From Paenibacillus azoreducens (lineage in GTDB: Bacteria; Bacillota; Bacilli; Paenibacillales; Paenibacillaceae), in assembly GCF_021654775.1 (NCBI RefSeq), contig NZ_AP025343.1:1517501-1581500 (forward strand): a stretch of 64,000 bases of DNA, read 5' to 3'. The position numbers and the translations under genes were made by a program. Position 1 is the first letter of the stretch, and every line of letters begins with the position of its first letter. Positions 34,298 to 42,835 of the stretch are shown piece after piece. The notes under the pieces are model-generated. The model did not search any database and was not told the DNA's origin. It saw only the letters and a program-made list of their open reading frames with translations.

Positions 34298-36328
34298 ATG
34301 TATCCAATATCACCGTTATATGCGGATTACCTTAAACGCCTTGACCGTGAGTTTCTGGTCAAGGTAAAAATCAACGGGGAAGATTACACAAATGCTTCAA
34401 TAGTGGAGTTTTCAATCGAAAACAACCTGACCCTTTCAGAAGGCTTTGAGATCGGGACGGCCATCCCAAGCAAACTGACGATTAAGCTGCGAGTCAAAAA
34501 TGAGATCCCTGCAAATGCCAAAGTCATTCCTTATCTGGCTTTATCGCTGGAAGGCATGACCTGGCTTGAGGCAGTTTACCCATGGCAAGACATGGACATC
34601 CCATGGGCGGCTGCGGCTACAGAGTGGATGCCGCTCGGGGAGTTTTACGTGGACAATCGGGAAAAGATCAATGACGTGTGGACCTTTACGTGTTATGACA
34701 AGTTGGTCTTTGCAGATGTGGCATATATCTCGCAGCTCCGTTACCCGGCGACTCAAAAGGCGGTATGGGATGAGATTTGTAACCGGCTGGGCTTTAAGTA
34801 TGACAGCAGCGTAGTGATCAACCCGTCGTATCAGATCCAGGCAGGGCCAGCCGGATACACTTGCCGGCAAGTGTTGTCATACATCGCCGGCGCAAATGTC
34901 GCCAGTGTTTACGTGAGCAAAGACGGGATCATCAGGTTTAAGCGATTTTCTGCTAATGATCCTGCTGTGTTTGACATGACGACGGCCGATTATTTTAGAG
35001 TCAAGCTAACTAACCCGGTTAAGAGCTTCAGCCGTATTGTTGTCACGTACAACACTGAGGATGGCCTAACATACGAAGCGGGCAAAGGTGACGAGAACCA
35101 TACCTTACAGATTGAGAATCCGTTTATGACGCAAACCATGGTTAACAACCTGCAAGCGGCGCTAAACGGATTTTCTTATTTGCCCCTTGATATGGATTCC
35201 CGTGGGTTCCCCCACTTGGATCAAGGGGATATCATCGGCTTTGCTCAACAAGAGGATAGCACATGGCTTGAGACTGTCACGTCGTGGGCGGATACCCATA
35301 TCCCTTGGGATGGTATCGTTAAGTACAAGTCGATCATTCTTAATCAGGTTATGTCCTTCAAAGGCGGCCTGAAGCTTACCATTAATGCGCCGTCAGTATC
35401 AGAGCAGCAGTCTGAGTTTGCCCTAGAGGGATCGCTTTCTCAACAAGTAAACCGGCTTAACCAGAATGCCGTTAGGTATGGAAAACCTTACTACGGCATT
35501 ACTCACAGTCGGACTGAAGGCTTTGTTGTAGAGCGGGAGGACCACAAAAGTAAGCTGACCTTGAACAGCGATAAAATGGATTGGCAAGTTAATGGTCAAT
35601 CCACTCTTTACTATGATGCATGGGCGAATAAGCTTAAATTTAACGGACACTTGGAAGCGGCCAGCGGTACTTTTTCAGGAGATTTGCAGGCTGCTGGCGG
35701 AACATTTACGGGGACGCTACGAGGAGTTGATGGCGTTTTTACCGGCAATCTCTCTGCCGTCGGTGGAACCTTTACAGGGACGCTGGTAGGTGTAAATGGC
35801 ACATTCAGCGGAACGGTAAAGGCTGGTCGGGTCGAGGGTGGAGAAATCATTGGCTCGTATATTGAGGGCGCTGATATCCTGGGGAGTAGAATTAAAACAG
35901 CAGCCTATGGGGATCGGATCGAGTTGGATCGAGATGGGTTCGTTTATTATGACAGTAGCAACTCTCGGCGGGTAGCGCTTGGAACAAATACGATGGGTGG
36001 AATATCCGGGCATACCTATTACAATTCGTCCGGGCAGCCTTTAGGCCTGATTTATGCACTTTCCAATGATCTAGCTGTGATCGGTAACCGAAGCTTATTG
36101 CTTGCTGCAAATGGAGGGCTTATTTATTTGCAAGGGACCGTACAATTTACAGGATCTGTTATAGGTTTAAATTTAGGTATCGGCCAAATTTCAGGTCTTG
36201 AAAGTAGACTTGCCGCAATAGAATACGCCCTAAATAACCATACACACAGCGTTACATTGCCTACACATAACCATGGCAATAACGCCAACCAAAACTGGGG
36301 CGGAACCTTTACCACCTCAAGACCGTAA
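34298..36328 (+). CDS. Tail hub/minor structural protein with GTFTG repeats
   Basis: 676 aa. Residues about 1-370 resemble tail-associated hub proteins (YTNASIVEFSIENNLTLSE, WMPLGEFYVDNREK). Residues about 445-515 hold at least six copies of a short GGTFTGTL-like repeat predicted to form a trimeric beta-helix. The C-terminus (NHTHSVTLPTHNHG, about 645-660) is His-rich, as in metal-binding trimeric fibre tips. It sits at the tail tip and may bind or cut the cell wall; no peptidase motif was seen. Confidence 0.85.
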   Translation: MYPISPLYADYLKRLDREFLVKVKINGEDYTNASIVEFSIENNLTLSEGFEIGTAIPSKLTIKLRVKNEIPANAKVIPYLALSLEGMTWLEAVYPWQDMDIPWAAAATEWMPLGEFYVDNREKINDVWTFTCYDKLVFADVAYISQLRYPATQKAVWDEICNRLGFKYDSSVVINPSYQIQAGPAGYTCRQVLSYIAGANVASVYVSKDGIIRFKRFSANDPAVFDMTTADYFRVKLTNPVKSFSRIVVTYNTEDGLTYEAGKGDENHTLQIENPFMTQTMVNNLQAALNGFSYLPLDMDSRGFPHLDQGDIIGFAQQEDSTWLETVTSWADTHIPWDGIVKYKSIILNQVMSFKGGLKLTINAPSVSEQQSEFALEGSLSQQVNRLNQNAVRYGKPYYGITHSRTEGFVVEREDHKSKLTLNSDKMDWQVNGQSTLYYDAWANKLKFNGHLEAASGTFSGDLQAAGGTFTGTLRGVDGVFTGNLSAVGGTFTGTLVGVNGTFSGTVKAGRVEGGEIIGSYIEGADILGSRIKTAAYGDRIELDRDGFVYYDSSNSRRVALGTNTMGGISGHTYYNSSGQPLGLIYALSNDLAVIGNRSLLLAANGGLIYLQGTVQFTGSVIGLNLGIGQISGLESRLAAIEYALNNHTHSVTLPTHNHGNNANQNWGGTFTTSRP

Positions 36329-36370
36329 TGGTATTATTAAGGATAATAATGCCAGCGGAGGTAATCGCAA

Positions 36371-36931
36371 ATGAAAAAATGGATGTATCTTGTAATTGGT
36401 TTAGTCATTGGCGTTGTTGCAGCGACTTCTAGTAGTGCTCTTGCAGCGCAGGTAAAGGGTCTTGTTGGGCAAAAAGTGACTGATGAATACACTGTTGTGG
36501 TAAATGGTAAAAAACTATCAGATAAGGGTGCAGTTATTAATGGCAGAACGAATGCCCCTGTTCGAGCCCTATCTGATGCGTTAGGAGTCGATTTGAAGGT
36601 GGACGGAAAGACAATAAACATAAGTACAGGAACAGCCTCTAACGAAGCTGCTAATGTTCCTCAATCAAACAATAAGTATATCGGTGACTCAAAGGAATCA
36701 CTTGAAAGAAATAAAAATAGTCTTGAGAATAATATTCTTGCCCCTATGATTAAAGGACGGGAAGATATTCTTGCCGAAATTAAATCGTTGCAAGAGACAG
36801 AAGCGAAGGGAATCCCGGTTCCTGTGCTTGCGGAAAAGCAGAAGCAGCTGCAGCAATATGAAACTGACATTGCAAAGTACAAGGAAGAACTACGCCAGGT
36901 AAACGAAGCTCTCGCAGCTCTCCAAAAATAG
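36371..36931 (+). CDS. Secreted stalk-domain protein with coiled coil
   Basis: 186 aa. A signal peptide (about 1-26, hydrophobic core LVIGLVIGVVAATSSSALA) precedes a copper-amine-oxidase-N-like stalk domain (about 40-80: YTVVVNGKKL, GRTNAPVRALSDALGVDL, INIS) and a coiled coil (about 105-185). This domain is common on exported Paenibacillus proteins but unusual within a phage tail operon. AGCGGAGGTAA precedes the ATG. It may alter the lysogen's surface or be a virion factor; unknown. Confidence 0.82.
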   Translation: MKKWMYLVIGLVIGVVAATSSSALAAQVKGLVGQKVTDEYTVVVNGKKLSDKGAVINGRTNAPVRALSDALGVDLKVDGKTINISTGTASNEAANVPQSNNKYIGDSKESLERNKNSLENNILAPMIKGREDILAEIKSLQETEAKGIPVPVLAEKQKQLQQYETDIAKYKEELRQVNEALAALQK

Positions 36932-37003
36932 CAGTTCTACTCTTTACCAAATCATGGTACTATGTACCCATGAATACTTTGGGTGTTAGGGGGCTATTTT
37001 CTC

Positions 37004-37201
37004 ATGCTGTACTTTCTGTGTTTCTTGCCACCACTTGCAGTTTTGTTCTGCGGAAAACCAGGCGCATTTCTTTTAAATGTTATCCTAACAATCTTCGGCT
37101 ATATTCCTGGCGTGATTCACGCCTTCTTTGTGGTCAACAGTCACAAGGCGGATAAACGGAATAGAGAGCTGATTAGAGCAATTGAACGTAACCGATATTA
37201 A
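37004..37201 (+). CDS. YqaE/Pmp3-family small membrane protein
   Basis: 65 aa with two membrane segments (about 1-22 and 24-46) and the UPF0057/Pmp3 signature LPPLAVLFCGKPGAFLLNVI, then GYIPGVIHAFFVV. These proteolipids stabilise membrane potential under stress. A basic tail follows (RNRELIRAIERNRY). The ATG at 37004 follows TTAGGGGG; a GTG at 36983 is an alternative. Its presence between tail genes is atypical, so it is probably lysogenic cargo. Confidence 0.85.
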   Translation: MLYFLCFLPPLAVLFCGKPGAFLLNVILTIFGYIPGVIHAFFVVNSHKADKRNRELIRAIERNRY

Positions 37202-37221
37202 AAAAAATAATATACCAATAA

Positions 37222-37251
37222 AGGTCTCGCCAATCCGGTGGGGCCTTTTTG
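37222..37251 (+). terminator. Terminator after the YqaE-like gene
   Basis: AGGTCTCGCC and GGTGGGGCCT form a stem with TTTTTGATTT behind it. Three tandem TGATTTATT units (37250-37275) follow. Confidence 0.8.
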
Positions 37252-37290
37252 ATTTATTTGATTTATTTGATTTAAAGGAAGGTGAAGACG

Positions 37291-37503
37291 TTGGCTCAAG
37301 TACAACAAATCGTTCGCTGTGAGCTGGATCCTTCAAAGCCGGTGCCTGAGATCTGCGCGGTGATCACAGCTTTAACCCCATATCATCCAGGCCAAGAGGA
37401 AGCGATCCTGCAAGGTGTAAAAGACGCAGTGGAGCAACGATTGATGCAATTGAAAGGAGCTGATACACATGCCGAACCGGTACGCAAACCTGATCGGAAG
37501 TAA
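37291..37503 (+). CDS. Short protein upstream of the receptor-binding protein
   Basis: 70 aa starting at TTG 37291 behind AAAGGAAGGTG. Sequence MAQVQQIVRCELDPSKPVPE, then VITALTPYHPGQEEAILQGV. Its 3' end overlaps the tail fibre gene by 35 nt in another frame, indicating coupling. Not recognised. Confidence 0.65.
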   Translation: MAQVQQIVRCELDPSKPVPEICAVITALTPYHPGQEEAILQGVKDAVEQRLMQLKGADTHAEPVRKPDRK

Positions 37504-39823
37504 GAAGATTAGTGAGGACTTTAATAATATCAACATCGGCTTTGATCGGGTTCAAGCAGAAATGGACGCGAACAAGGATACAACCGACAAGCATATTGCC
37601 GATAAAGATATCCATGTAACTAAAGCCAAAAAGGATGAGTGGGACAGCAAGGCGCCTGGCAGCACGCAAACCGATCTTAAAGCCCATACCGACAATGCGG
37701 ATATCCATGTGACCAAAGCGAAGAAAGCGGAATGGGACAGTAAGGCCGCCGGGGCGCTGCAGGGGACTGTCGATACCCATATTGCTGATAAGGTCGCGCA
37801 CCTTACCAAGGATGAGCATGAAAAGCTGACCAAGCTGAAGGAGGGCGGGGAAGCTAACCAGAACGCTTTTTCCAAGGTTAACGATATCGGGGCGACCAAC
37901 CCGAGCGATTCCATCACCATTAAAAATGGAACAGGGATCAAAGTAACAACCAATGTATCAACAAAAGAGGTTACGATCACAGCGACAGGTGAAGCCACTC
38001 CAGGCCCTCATGGAGAATCCCATGATCCAGGCGGAGCTGACCCCATCCCGGCTCTGGTTGCTCTTGTTGAAAAAGTTGACAGCCAAGATGAGGATATTCA
38101 ACAGGCTGCAGCTCAAGCTAATGAGGCATTGGCGAAGGCTCAGGCAGCGCAACAAGCTGCCGATGCGGCACAAGCTACAGCTGATGCAGCTGAGACACCT
38201 ACAGGGGCGCAGACAAAGGCGGATCAGGCTCTTAAAGATGCTAAGGCGCACACCACGACAGTGACCGATAATATGAACAAGGATTACGTTCGTTTTTCTG
38301 GATGGGGCGGAACGACAGGCGGCACAGATGACGTATTCACGTTGTCTATAACGCCGGGAATCACGATCAATGAAGGGTTTGGCGTTAGCTTTATTGCTGA
38401 CAGGGACCATGCTACACCAGGACTTAAGATCAACCAATTCATTGCATACAAAGTAGTAACTGATGTTGAATCCAAGAAACCAGTTCCTTTTAAAAAAGGT
38501 CGGACGTACACTGTTCGCTTTAGTGGTGGCTATTTTTTGCTAGATAGCGGCTCTGCTTCTGGCGGTGGGGCCGCGATTCCTAACTCCTTTGAGGCAACTA
38601 TAAAAAGAATGTGGAACTTCCAACCCGGAGAATTCGTACGTGCAATTCCAGAATACGACGATGATATAGGAAATAGAGTTGAAGTATACCCAGGGAACAC
38701 CGCCACCATATATTGTGCAAAAATATCTTACGATGGGAATTGGATGTTTTTATTAGAAAAGGATGGATACAATAGTTTTGTTATTTCTACCCATCAGTAC
38801 GATTATTCTAAGAGAAATTTCGTTAAAAAAAGTCAGATTTATGCTGAATCCGGGTATACTCCCGGAAGCCAAACGCTAGAATGCACTCCAAACGGTAAGG
38901 TTTTGTTTGTTGGAAACAAGGGGAATTCGCCGTTACTTGTGGCATACGTAAGAGATAACAACGGGAACTTGACCAAAACAAATTTACCTAGCACACCTGT
39001 TTATTCCATAGAGCAAATGGCAGCTTCTCGCTCTACATTCGTTTCTAATCCAAGTTTTCACGGGATACTGGTAGCAACATCTTCGACCTTATATTTATAT
39101 AATGTATCCATAGCTAACTCTAGTATTTCTGTGGGGACAATAGATGTGCAGCCTAGTGGGACAATACACTCTATAGGCGGCGGGGTTCGTTATTTTGTCA
39201 TTGTTTACGGTGGTACTCCGCAGACATGCAATTATTATTACAATGACACAATTGGAACATTGTCAAAAAATAAGGCGTTTGACATAGATTACCCATACAA
39301 AGCGTGTGCTATAGATTCAAGCAACGAGCTCGCTATCTACTCTAATGCTATAGTCAACCAAAGATACAGCTTAATGGTTGAGGTGAGAAAAGTAAAAGAT
39401 TTAGGTAGTAAAGTTGCACGAATAGAAGAAGACAGCTGGGGACTTGTTTTATCTATGCAAGTGTTTCCTTACATCGGTGGCGCTCTACTTTTAGCAGATA
39501 GCGGAAAACTGTACTATCGTGGTACTGACATGTTTGGGTCTACTACCAGGTTTGAGTACAATCTCGGTGTGTCTTCAGGCGTTATTCGCGGTTTCGCCAT
39601 GACCAGTGATTATTCTACGCTTATTGTATATGGAAATACTAGCTTATCTCATGGGAGATCTAGCGGAATAATCGGTATTAGAACGTCGTTTTCTATCTAT
39701 CCCCACCGTATAGAATACGCTTGGAACCCACCAGTCAACAGTTTTGCTATAGATATTGATGGCGGTAACTATAAGACCGCCGGAAAAGGAATTATAATGA
39801 CGCCTATAGTGGAGGTAAAATAA
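37469..39823 (+). CDS. Tail fibre/receptor-binding protein, mosaic
   Basis: 784 aa. The N-terminus (about 1-130) has repeated HVTKAKKxEWDSKA and HIADKxxH motifs typical of Firmicute phage fibre attachment regions. A coiled coil (about 200-265, Ala/Gln-rich) follows. Then GNDxxRF-like DYVRFSGWGGTTGGT and, after a Gly-rich linker near 370, a repetitive all-beta C-terminal domain. DNA encoding the C-terminal domain (from about 38590) is more AT-rich than the N-terminal part, so host-range domains were likely swapped. AAGGAGCTGA precedes the ATG. Confidence 0.88.
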   Translation: MPNRYANLIGSKKISEDFNNINIGFDRVQAEMDANKDTTDKHIADKDIHVTKAKKDEWDSKAPGSTQTDLKAHTDNADIHVTKAKKAEWDSKAAGALQGTVDTHIADKVAHLTKDEHEKLTKLKEGGEANQNAFSKVNDIGATNPSDSITIKNGTGIKVTTNVSTKEVTITATGEATPGPHGESHDPGGADPIPALVALVEKVDSQDEDIQQAAAQANEALAKAQAAQQAADAAQATADAAETPTGAQTKADQALKDAKAHTTTVTDNMNKDYVRFSGWGGTTGGTDDVFTLSITPGITINEGFGVSFIADRDHATPGLKINQFIAYKVVTDVESKKPVPFKKGRTYTVRFSGGYFLLDSGSASGGGAAIPNSFEATIKRMWNFQPGEFVRAIPEYDDDIGNRVEVYPGNTATIYCAKISYDGNWMFLLEKDGYNSFVISTHQYDYSKRNFVKKSQIYAESGYTPGSQTLECTPNGKVLFVGNKGNSPLLVAYVRDNNGNLTKTNLPSTPVYSIEQMAASRSTFVSNPSFHGILVATSSTLYLYNVSIANSSISVGTIDVQPSGTIHSIGGGVRYFVIVYGGTPQTCNYYYNDTIGTLSKNKAFDIDYPYKACAIDSSNELAIYSNAIVNQRYSLMVEVRKVKDLGSKVARIEEDSWGLVLSMQVFPYIGGALLLADSGKLYYRGTDMFGSTTRFEYNLGVSSGVIRGFAMTSDYSTLIVYGNTSLSHGRSSGIIGIRTSFSIYPHRIEYAWNPPVNSFAIDIDGGNYKTAGKGIIMTPIVEVK

Positions 39824-39824
39824 A

Positions 39825-40118
39825 ATGGAAACAGAAACACAATATTACTTGCGCGTGGAAATAGTTGAGGGCAAAGTGGGAAAACGAATTAAAGACATAC
39901 TGGCGTTTGAAGAAGAAGGTTACATTCCTGCGGATGTAAAAATGCCACTACCGTATAACTTTACATCTGGCTGTTATTATCTCATGGAAGATGGCAGCAT
40001 TGTACGAGATGATGAAGAATACTATGCGATCATCGCAAAGACAGAAGAACCGAAGTACGTCGATTTGTATGCTGAAATCAGAAAAATTAAGAATGAAATC
40101 GCAGAGATTAAGAAATAA
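39825..40118 (+). CDS. Small protein after the tail fibre
   Basis: 97 aa, acidic, with MPLPYNFTSGCYYLMEDGSI in the middle and a Lys/Glu-rich helical tail (YAEIRKIKNEIAEIKK). It starts one base after the fibre stop. Position and size suggest a fibre chaperone or XkdX-like baseplate piece; unproven. Confidence 0.7.
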   Translation: METETQYYLRVEIVEGKVGKRIKDILAFEEEGYIPADVKMPLPYNFTSGCYYLMEDGSIVRDDEEYYAIIAKTEEPKYVDLYAEIRKIKNEIAEIKK

Positions 40119-40163
40119 GAATAGGCACCTTTTGGGGATCTTTATTTCAATATACGAGTAGAC

Positions 40164-40189
40164 AACGCCACATAGGCGTTTTTATTTTT
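40164..40189 (+). terminator. Terminator before the lysis cassette
   Basis: ACGCC and GGCGT arms with an ACATA loop and a TTTTATTTTT tail. Confidence 0.75.
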
Positions 40190-40243
40190 GCCTTCGGAGC
40201 CGATCCGGGGGCATTTACTTTTTATTCTCCAAGGAGTGATGGG

Positions 40244-40522
40244 ATGGACTGGGGAGCAATGATAGCCGTAATATCCGCGATCAGCGGCATTGCGCTGGGC
40301 TGGCTTGGTAGGGCCCGAGCGGTTAAAAAGGACGTGGCTCAGGAGGCTGGTACCGGCGCATCACTACAAACGGATGTCGAGTATATCAAGCGCGGTATCG
40401 ATGATATCAAGGTTGATCTACGCATGCAGGGGCAGCGTGTCGATGGACTATCTGAGCGTTTAACACGAGTTGAGGAATCGGCCAAGCAAGCGCACAAGCG
40501 GCTTGACCGGTTAGAAGAATAA
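40244..40522 (+). CDS. xhlA: XhlA-like haemolysin/holin-associated protein
   Basis: 92 aa. A short N-terminal membrane segment (about 4-22) and a long coiled coil with TDVEYIKRGIDDIKVDLRMQ and RLTRVEESAKQAHKRLDRLE, the XhlA layout. In PBSX, XhlA works with the holin XhlB in lysis. CAAGGAGTGATGG precedes the ATG. A decayed copy of its 3' half lies at 46370-46475. Confidence 0.9.
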   Translation: MDWGAMIAVISAISGIALGWLGRARAVKKDVAQEAGTGASLQTDVEYIKRGIDDIKVDLRMQGQRVDGLSERLTRVEESAKQAHKRLDRLEE

Positions 40523-40544
40523 TATATTGAGAGGATGATTTTAA

Positions 40545-40808
40545 TTGGATTGGGATACAATTTACGGACTTATTGACGCTAGATTGCTGGTAGTGGTCGC
40601 TCTATGTTGGGTGATTGGGTATGTGCTAAAACAGACGCCTAATGTACCTGACTGGACCATTGTATACGCCGTTACAATTGTTGCGGTGGTAGTGACAGTA
40701 TGGATGCTTGGCTTTGGGCCGGAAGCGTTGATTCAGGGGGTTTTGGCTGGGGCATTCGCAGTCTACGGCAACCAGCTATTAAAACAGACAACTAAGAAGG
40801 GGGAGTAA
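40545..40808 (+). CDS. Phage holin
   Basis: 87 aa with three hydrophobic segments (about 10-27, 38-56, 58-75) and a charged tail (KQTTKKGE). TTG start at 40545 behind AGAGGATG. It forms lesions in the membrane that release the amidase. A degraded copy follows the XhlA fragment at 46480-46650. Confidence 0.88.
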   Translation: MDWDTIYGLIDARLLVVVALCWVIGYVLKQTPNVPDWTIVYAVTIVAVVVTVWMLGFGPEALIQGVLAGAFAVYGNQLLKQTTKKGE

Positions 40809-40811
40809 ACA

Positions 40812-41516
40812 GTGCTTTATAGAAAAGACCCTATTCCAAAAGGTACGGCTAATAATCGGCGTCCTGGGTATTCGATGTCTCCGACCACTATTACGATCCA
40901 TAATACCGGCAACCCATCGAGTACGGCAGACAATGAGCGGTCATGGCTTACCAATCCAGGTAATACCCGAACGGCTAGCTTCCACATTGTCGTAGATAGC
41001 AAAGAGGCTATCGAATGTATTCCGCTTAATGAAAATGCCTGGCATGCAGGTGACGGTAGCGGTGCAGCAAGTGGAAATCGAACGTCGATCAGTATTGAGA
41101 TCTGTGAAAGTGGGGACTATGCCAAAAACTTAGATAATGCCGTTCAATTGGTTGCTGGCATGCTGCGCGAACGAGGATGGGGGGTTGATCGGCTCCGGCG
41201 ACATTGGGATTGGAGTAAGAAGATATGCCCAAGGCTCATGTACGATGGTGGTAAGTGGACAGGTTGGTTTGATTTCAAAAATAGAGTGGCCGCTGAGTTG
41301 GCCGGGAAGGATGAGGGCAAAGTGACAAAACAGGAATACGAGGCAATGGAGAAACGCATAGCGAAACTGGAGGAAGACAATAAGCTTGTACCGGCTCCGA
41401 AGTGGTTTATATCGGAGTTTGGATCTCCTGATTTAAAAGGTCTGATCGCAGACCCGCAGCTTACAACAGAGGGATGGCGCACGCTGGCAATCGGTTTGCG
41501 GTCTTCCAGAAAATAG
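40812..41516 (+). CDS. N-acetylmuramoyl-L-alanine amidase endolysin (Amidase_2)
   Basis: 234 aa. Amidase_2 catalytic domain at about 15-155, with predicted zinc ligands H30 (TITIHNTG) and the later H-x(n)-C set in RRHWDWSKKICPRLM, and FHIVVD. A coiled linker (about 170-195) leads to a short C-terminal module (APKWFISEFGSPDLKGLIAD) that may bind the wall. The start GTG 40812 lies 3 nt after the holin, behind AAGGGGGAG. The same C-terminal module is separate in the remnant at 47225. Confidence 0.93.
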   Translation: MLYRKDPIPKGTANNRRPGYSMSPTTITIHNTGNPSSTADNERSWLTNPGNTRTASFHIVVDSKEAIECIPLNENAWHAGDGSGAASGNRTSISIEICESGDYAKNLDNAVQLVAGMLRERGWGVDRLRRHWDWSKKICPRLMYDGGKWTGWFDFKNRVAAELAGKDEGKVTKQEYEAMEKRIAKLEEDNKLVPAPKWFISEFGSPDLKGLIADPQLTTEGWRTLAIGLRSSRK

Positions 41517-41550
41517 GGTATTATTGTATCAAATCCGAAAGCATCGGTAA

Positions 41551-41598
41551 AAAGACTCTGCTGGCTAACATCGCTGGTAGAGTTTTTATTTTTATGTT
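41551..41598 (+). terminator. Terminator after the lysis cassette
   Basis: AAAGACTCTGCTGG pairs with CTGGTAGAGT and is followed by TTTTTATTTTT. Confidence 0.7.
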
Positions 41599-41607
41599 TA
41601 ATCTAGA

Positions 41608-42436
41608 GTGTGTCTTCAAACCTAATTTAACCATAACAAAATAGAGGCCAATGATAGAAAGGCCGCAAAAGTACAGGTCAGCTTATCATAGCGAGTAGCC
41701 AACCTACGATAATGTTTGAGCTTGTTGAATAAACATTCCACCAGGTGGCGTTCTTTATAGAGCCACCAGTCGCATTTTCGCTGGGCTTTGCGATGTTTCC
41801 GACTTGGGATGACAGCAAAAGCGTGCTGTTTCTCAATCAATTCCAAAATATTGTTCATGTCGTAACCTCGATCGGCAATCACAGTTTTACCGGTGAGATC
41901 CATGGCTTGAAGCATTTCATAGCCCTTGACACAGTCATGGCTATTGCCAGCAGTCAGTTCAAATCGTAACGGATTTCCAAGTGCATCTACGATAGCATGA
42001 ATTTTGGTTGTTATTCCGCCTCTGGAGCGTCCGATGGCTTGAAATTGCTGCCCCCTTTTGCGCCCGCTCCATGCTGATGGACGCGAACGATGGTAGCATC
42101 GATCATGATATTTTCAAAATCGGGAGATACGGAAACATGCTTTAGAATTTCATCCCATATGCCGGCCATCTGCCAGCGTCGAAAACGAGTATACACCGTT
42201 TTCCATGAGCCATAATGCTCGGGTAAATCCCGCCAAGGCGCTCCAGACCTTGCAACCCAAAGCATGGCGTTCAGCATCATGCGATTATCTTTCGCAATGC
42301 GTCCACCTTGAGGTTTTCGTTCTGGCGGCAGTAAATCTTTAATTTTTTCCCATTGATCATCACGTATTTCATATCGTCTTTTCATATGGCAAGTTTACCA
42401 TGTTTTGGGGTGGATTTATAGTTTGAAGACACACTC
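41608..42436 (-). mobile_element. IS5-family insertion sequence (IS427-like)
   Basis: 829 bp bounded by perfect 16-bp inverted repeats GAGTGTGTCTTCAAAC (41608-41623 and 42421-42436). A TA dinucleotide lies on each side (41606-41607 and 42437-42438), a 2-bp target duplication within CTAG. It carries one transposase on the minus strand. It sits between the lysis cassette and the cargo genes. Confidence 0.93.
41622..42385 (-). CDS. IS5-family transposase, orfA/orfB by -1 frameshift
   Basis: orfA (42385 to 42011, 124 aa: RRYEIRDDQWEKIKDLLPPE, then IMIDATIVRVHQHGAG) and the downstream part (from about 42050 to 41622: SRGGITTKIHAIVDALGNPL, then TVIADRGYDMNN and YKERHLVECLFNKLKHYRR). The frames differ by -1 and meet at AAAAGGGGG (42051-42059 on the minus strand), the usual slippery site of IS427-type elements. 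The DDE acid residues are D in MIDAT, D in ADRGYD and E in LVECLFN. Probably intact. Confidence 0.88.
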
Positions 42437-42596
42437 TAGTATTACAAGAACATTATTAATTTATTGTAGTGAAATTTTATAATGAAGTTATAGAGTGAAA
42501 AATGATTGATAGCCCTGAGTGGGAAAAATTTACCTCTAAACAAAATCAAAAATAATTAAAAATCCCTGCTGAATTCAGTTGAAGAGGCACTTTTTC

Positions 42597-42626
42597 TTGA
42601 TTACGGAACATATGTTCCTGTATAAT
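42597..42626 (+). promoter_or_regulatory. SOS-regulated promoter with LexA box in its spacer
   Basis: TTGATT (-35, 42597-42602), an 18-bp spacer and TATAAT (-10, 42621-42626). The spacer contains GGAACATATGTTCC (42605-42618), a perfect GAAC-N4-GTTC LexA box. Repressor bound there would block RNA polymerase, so DNA damage should switch the promoter on. It is the only strong promoter seen before the two cargo genes starting at 42836. Confidence 0.82.
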
Positions 42627-42835
42627 AATAATGATAGTTCTTGTATTGAGGATTTGCAACGGTAGCAGACCTAGGGTGAAGAAGAGACGGTTGAGCGGCT
42701 AGGTCGAAACTTCTTGGCCCTGATTGAGGGAAATACACGGAATGCATTACGGAGCTTATAATGAAAACTTACGAATATTGAAAAAAGTAATGCGTATGCT
42801 AAAATTGTTTTTAGTTGGAAACGGGGGAATGGCAG
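42627..42835 (+). other. Leader region of the cargo cassette
   Basis: About 210 nt between the SOS promoter and the first cargo gene. GACCTAG and CTAGGTC can pair around 42668-42706. A short open stretch (42679-42761; EEETVERLGRNFLALIEGN and onward) lacks a start and ribosome site, and may be a fragment of a lost gene. It is otherwise without clear features. Confidence 0.4.

Noticed and set aside
37250..37275. Tandem TGATTTATT repeat as a possible regulatory array
   Set aside because: Only three short AT-rich units directly behind a terminator; more likely slippage.
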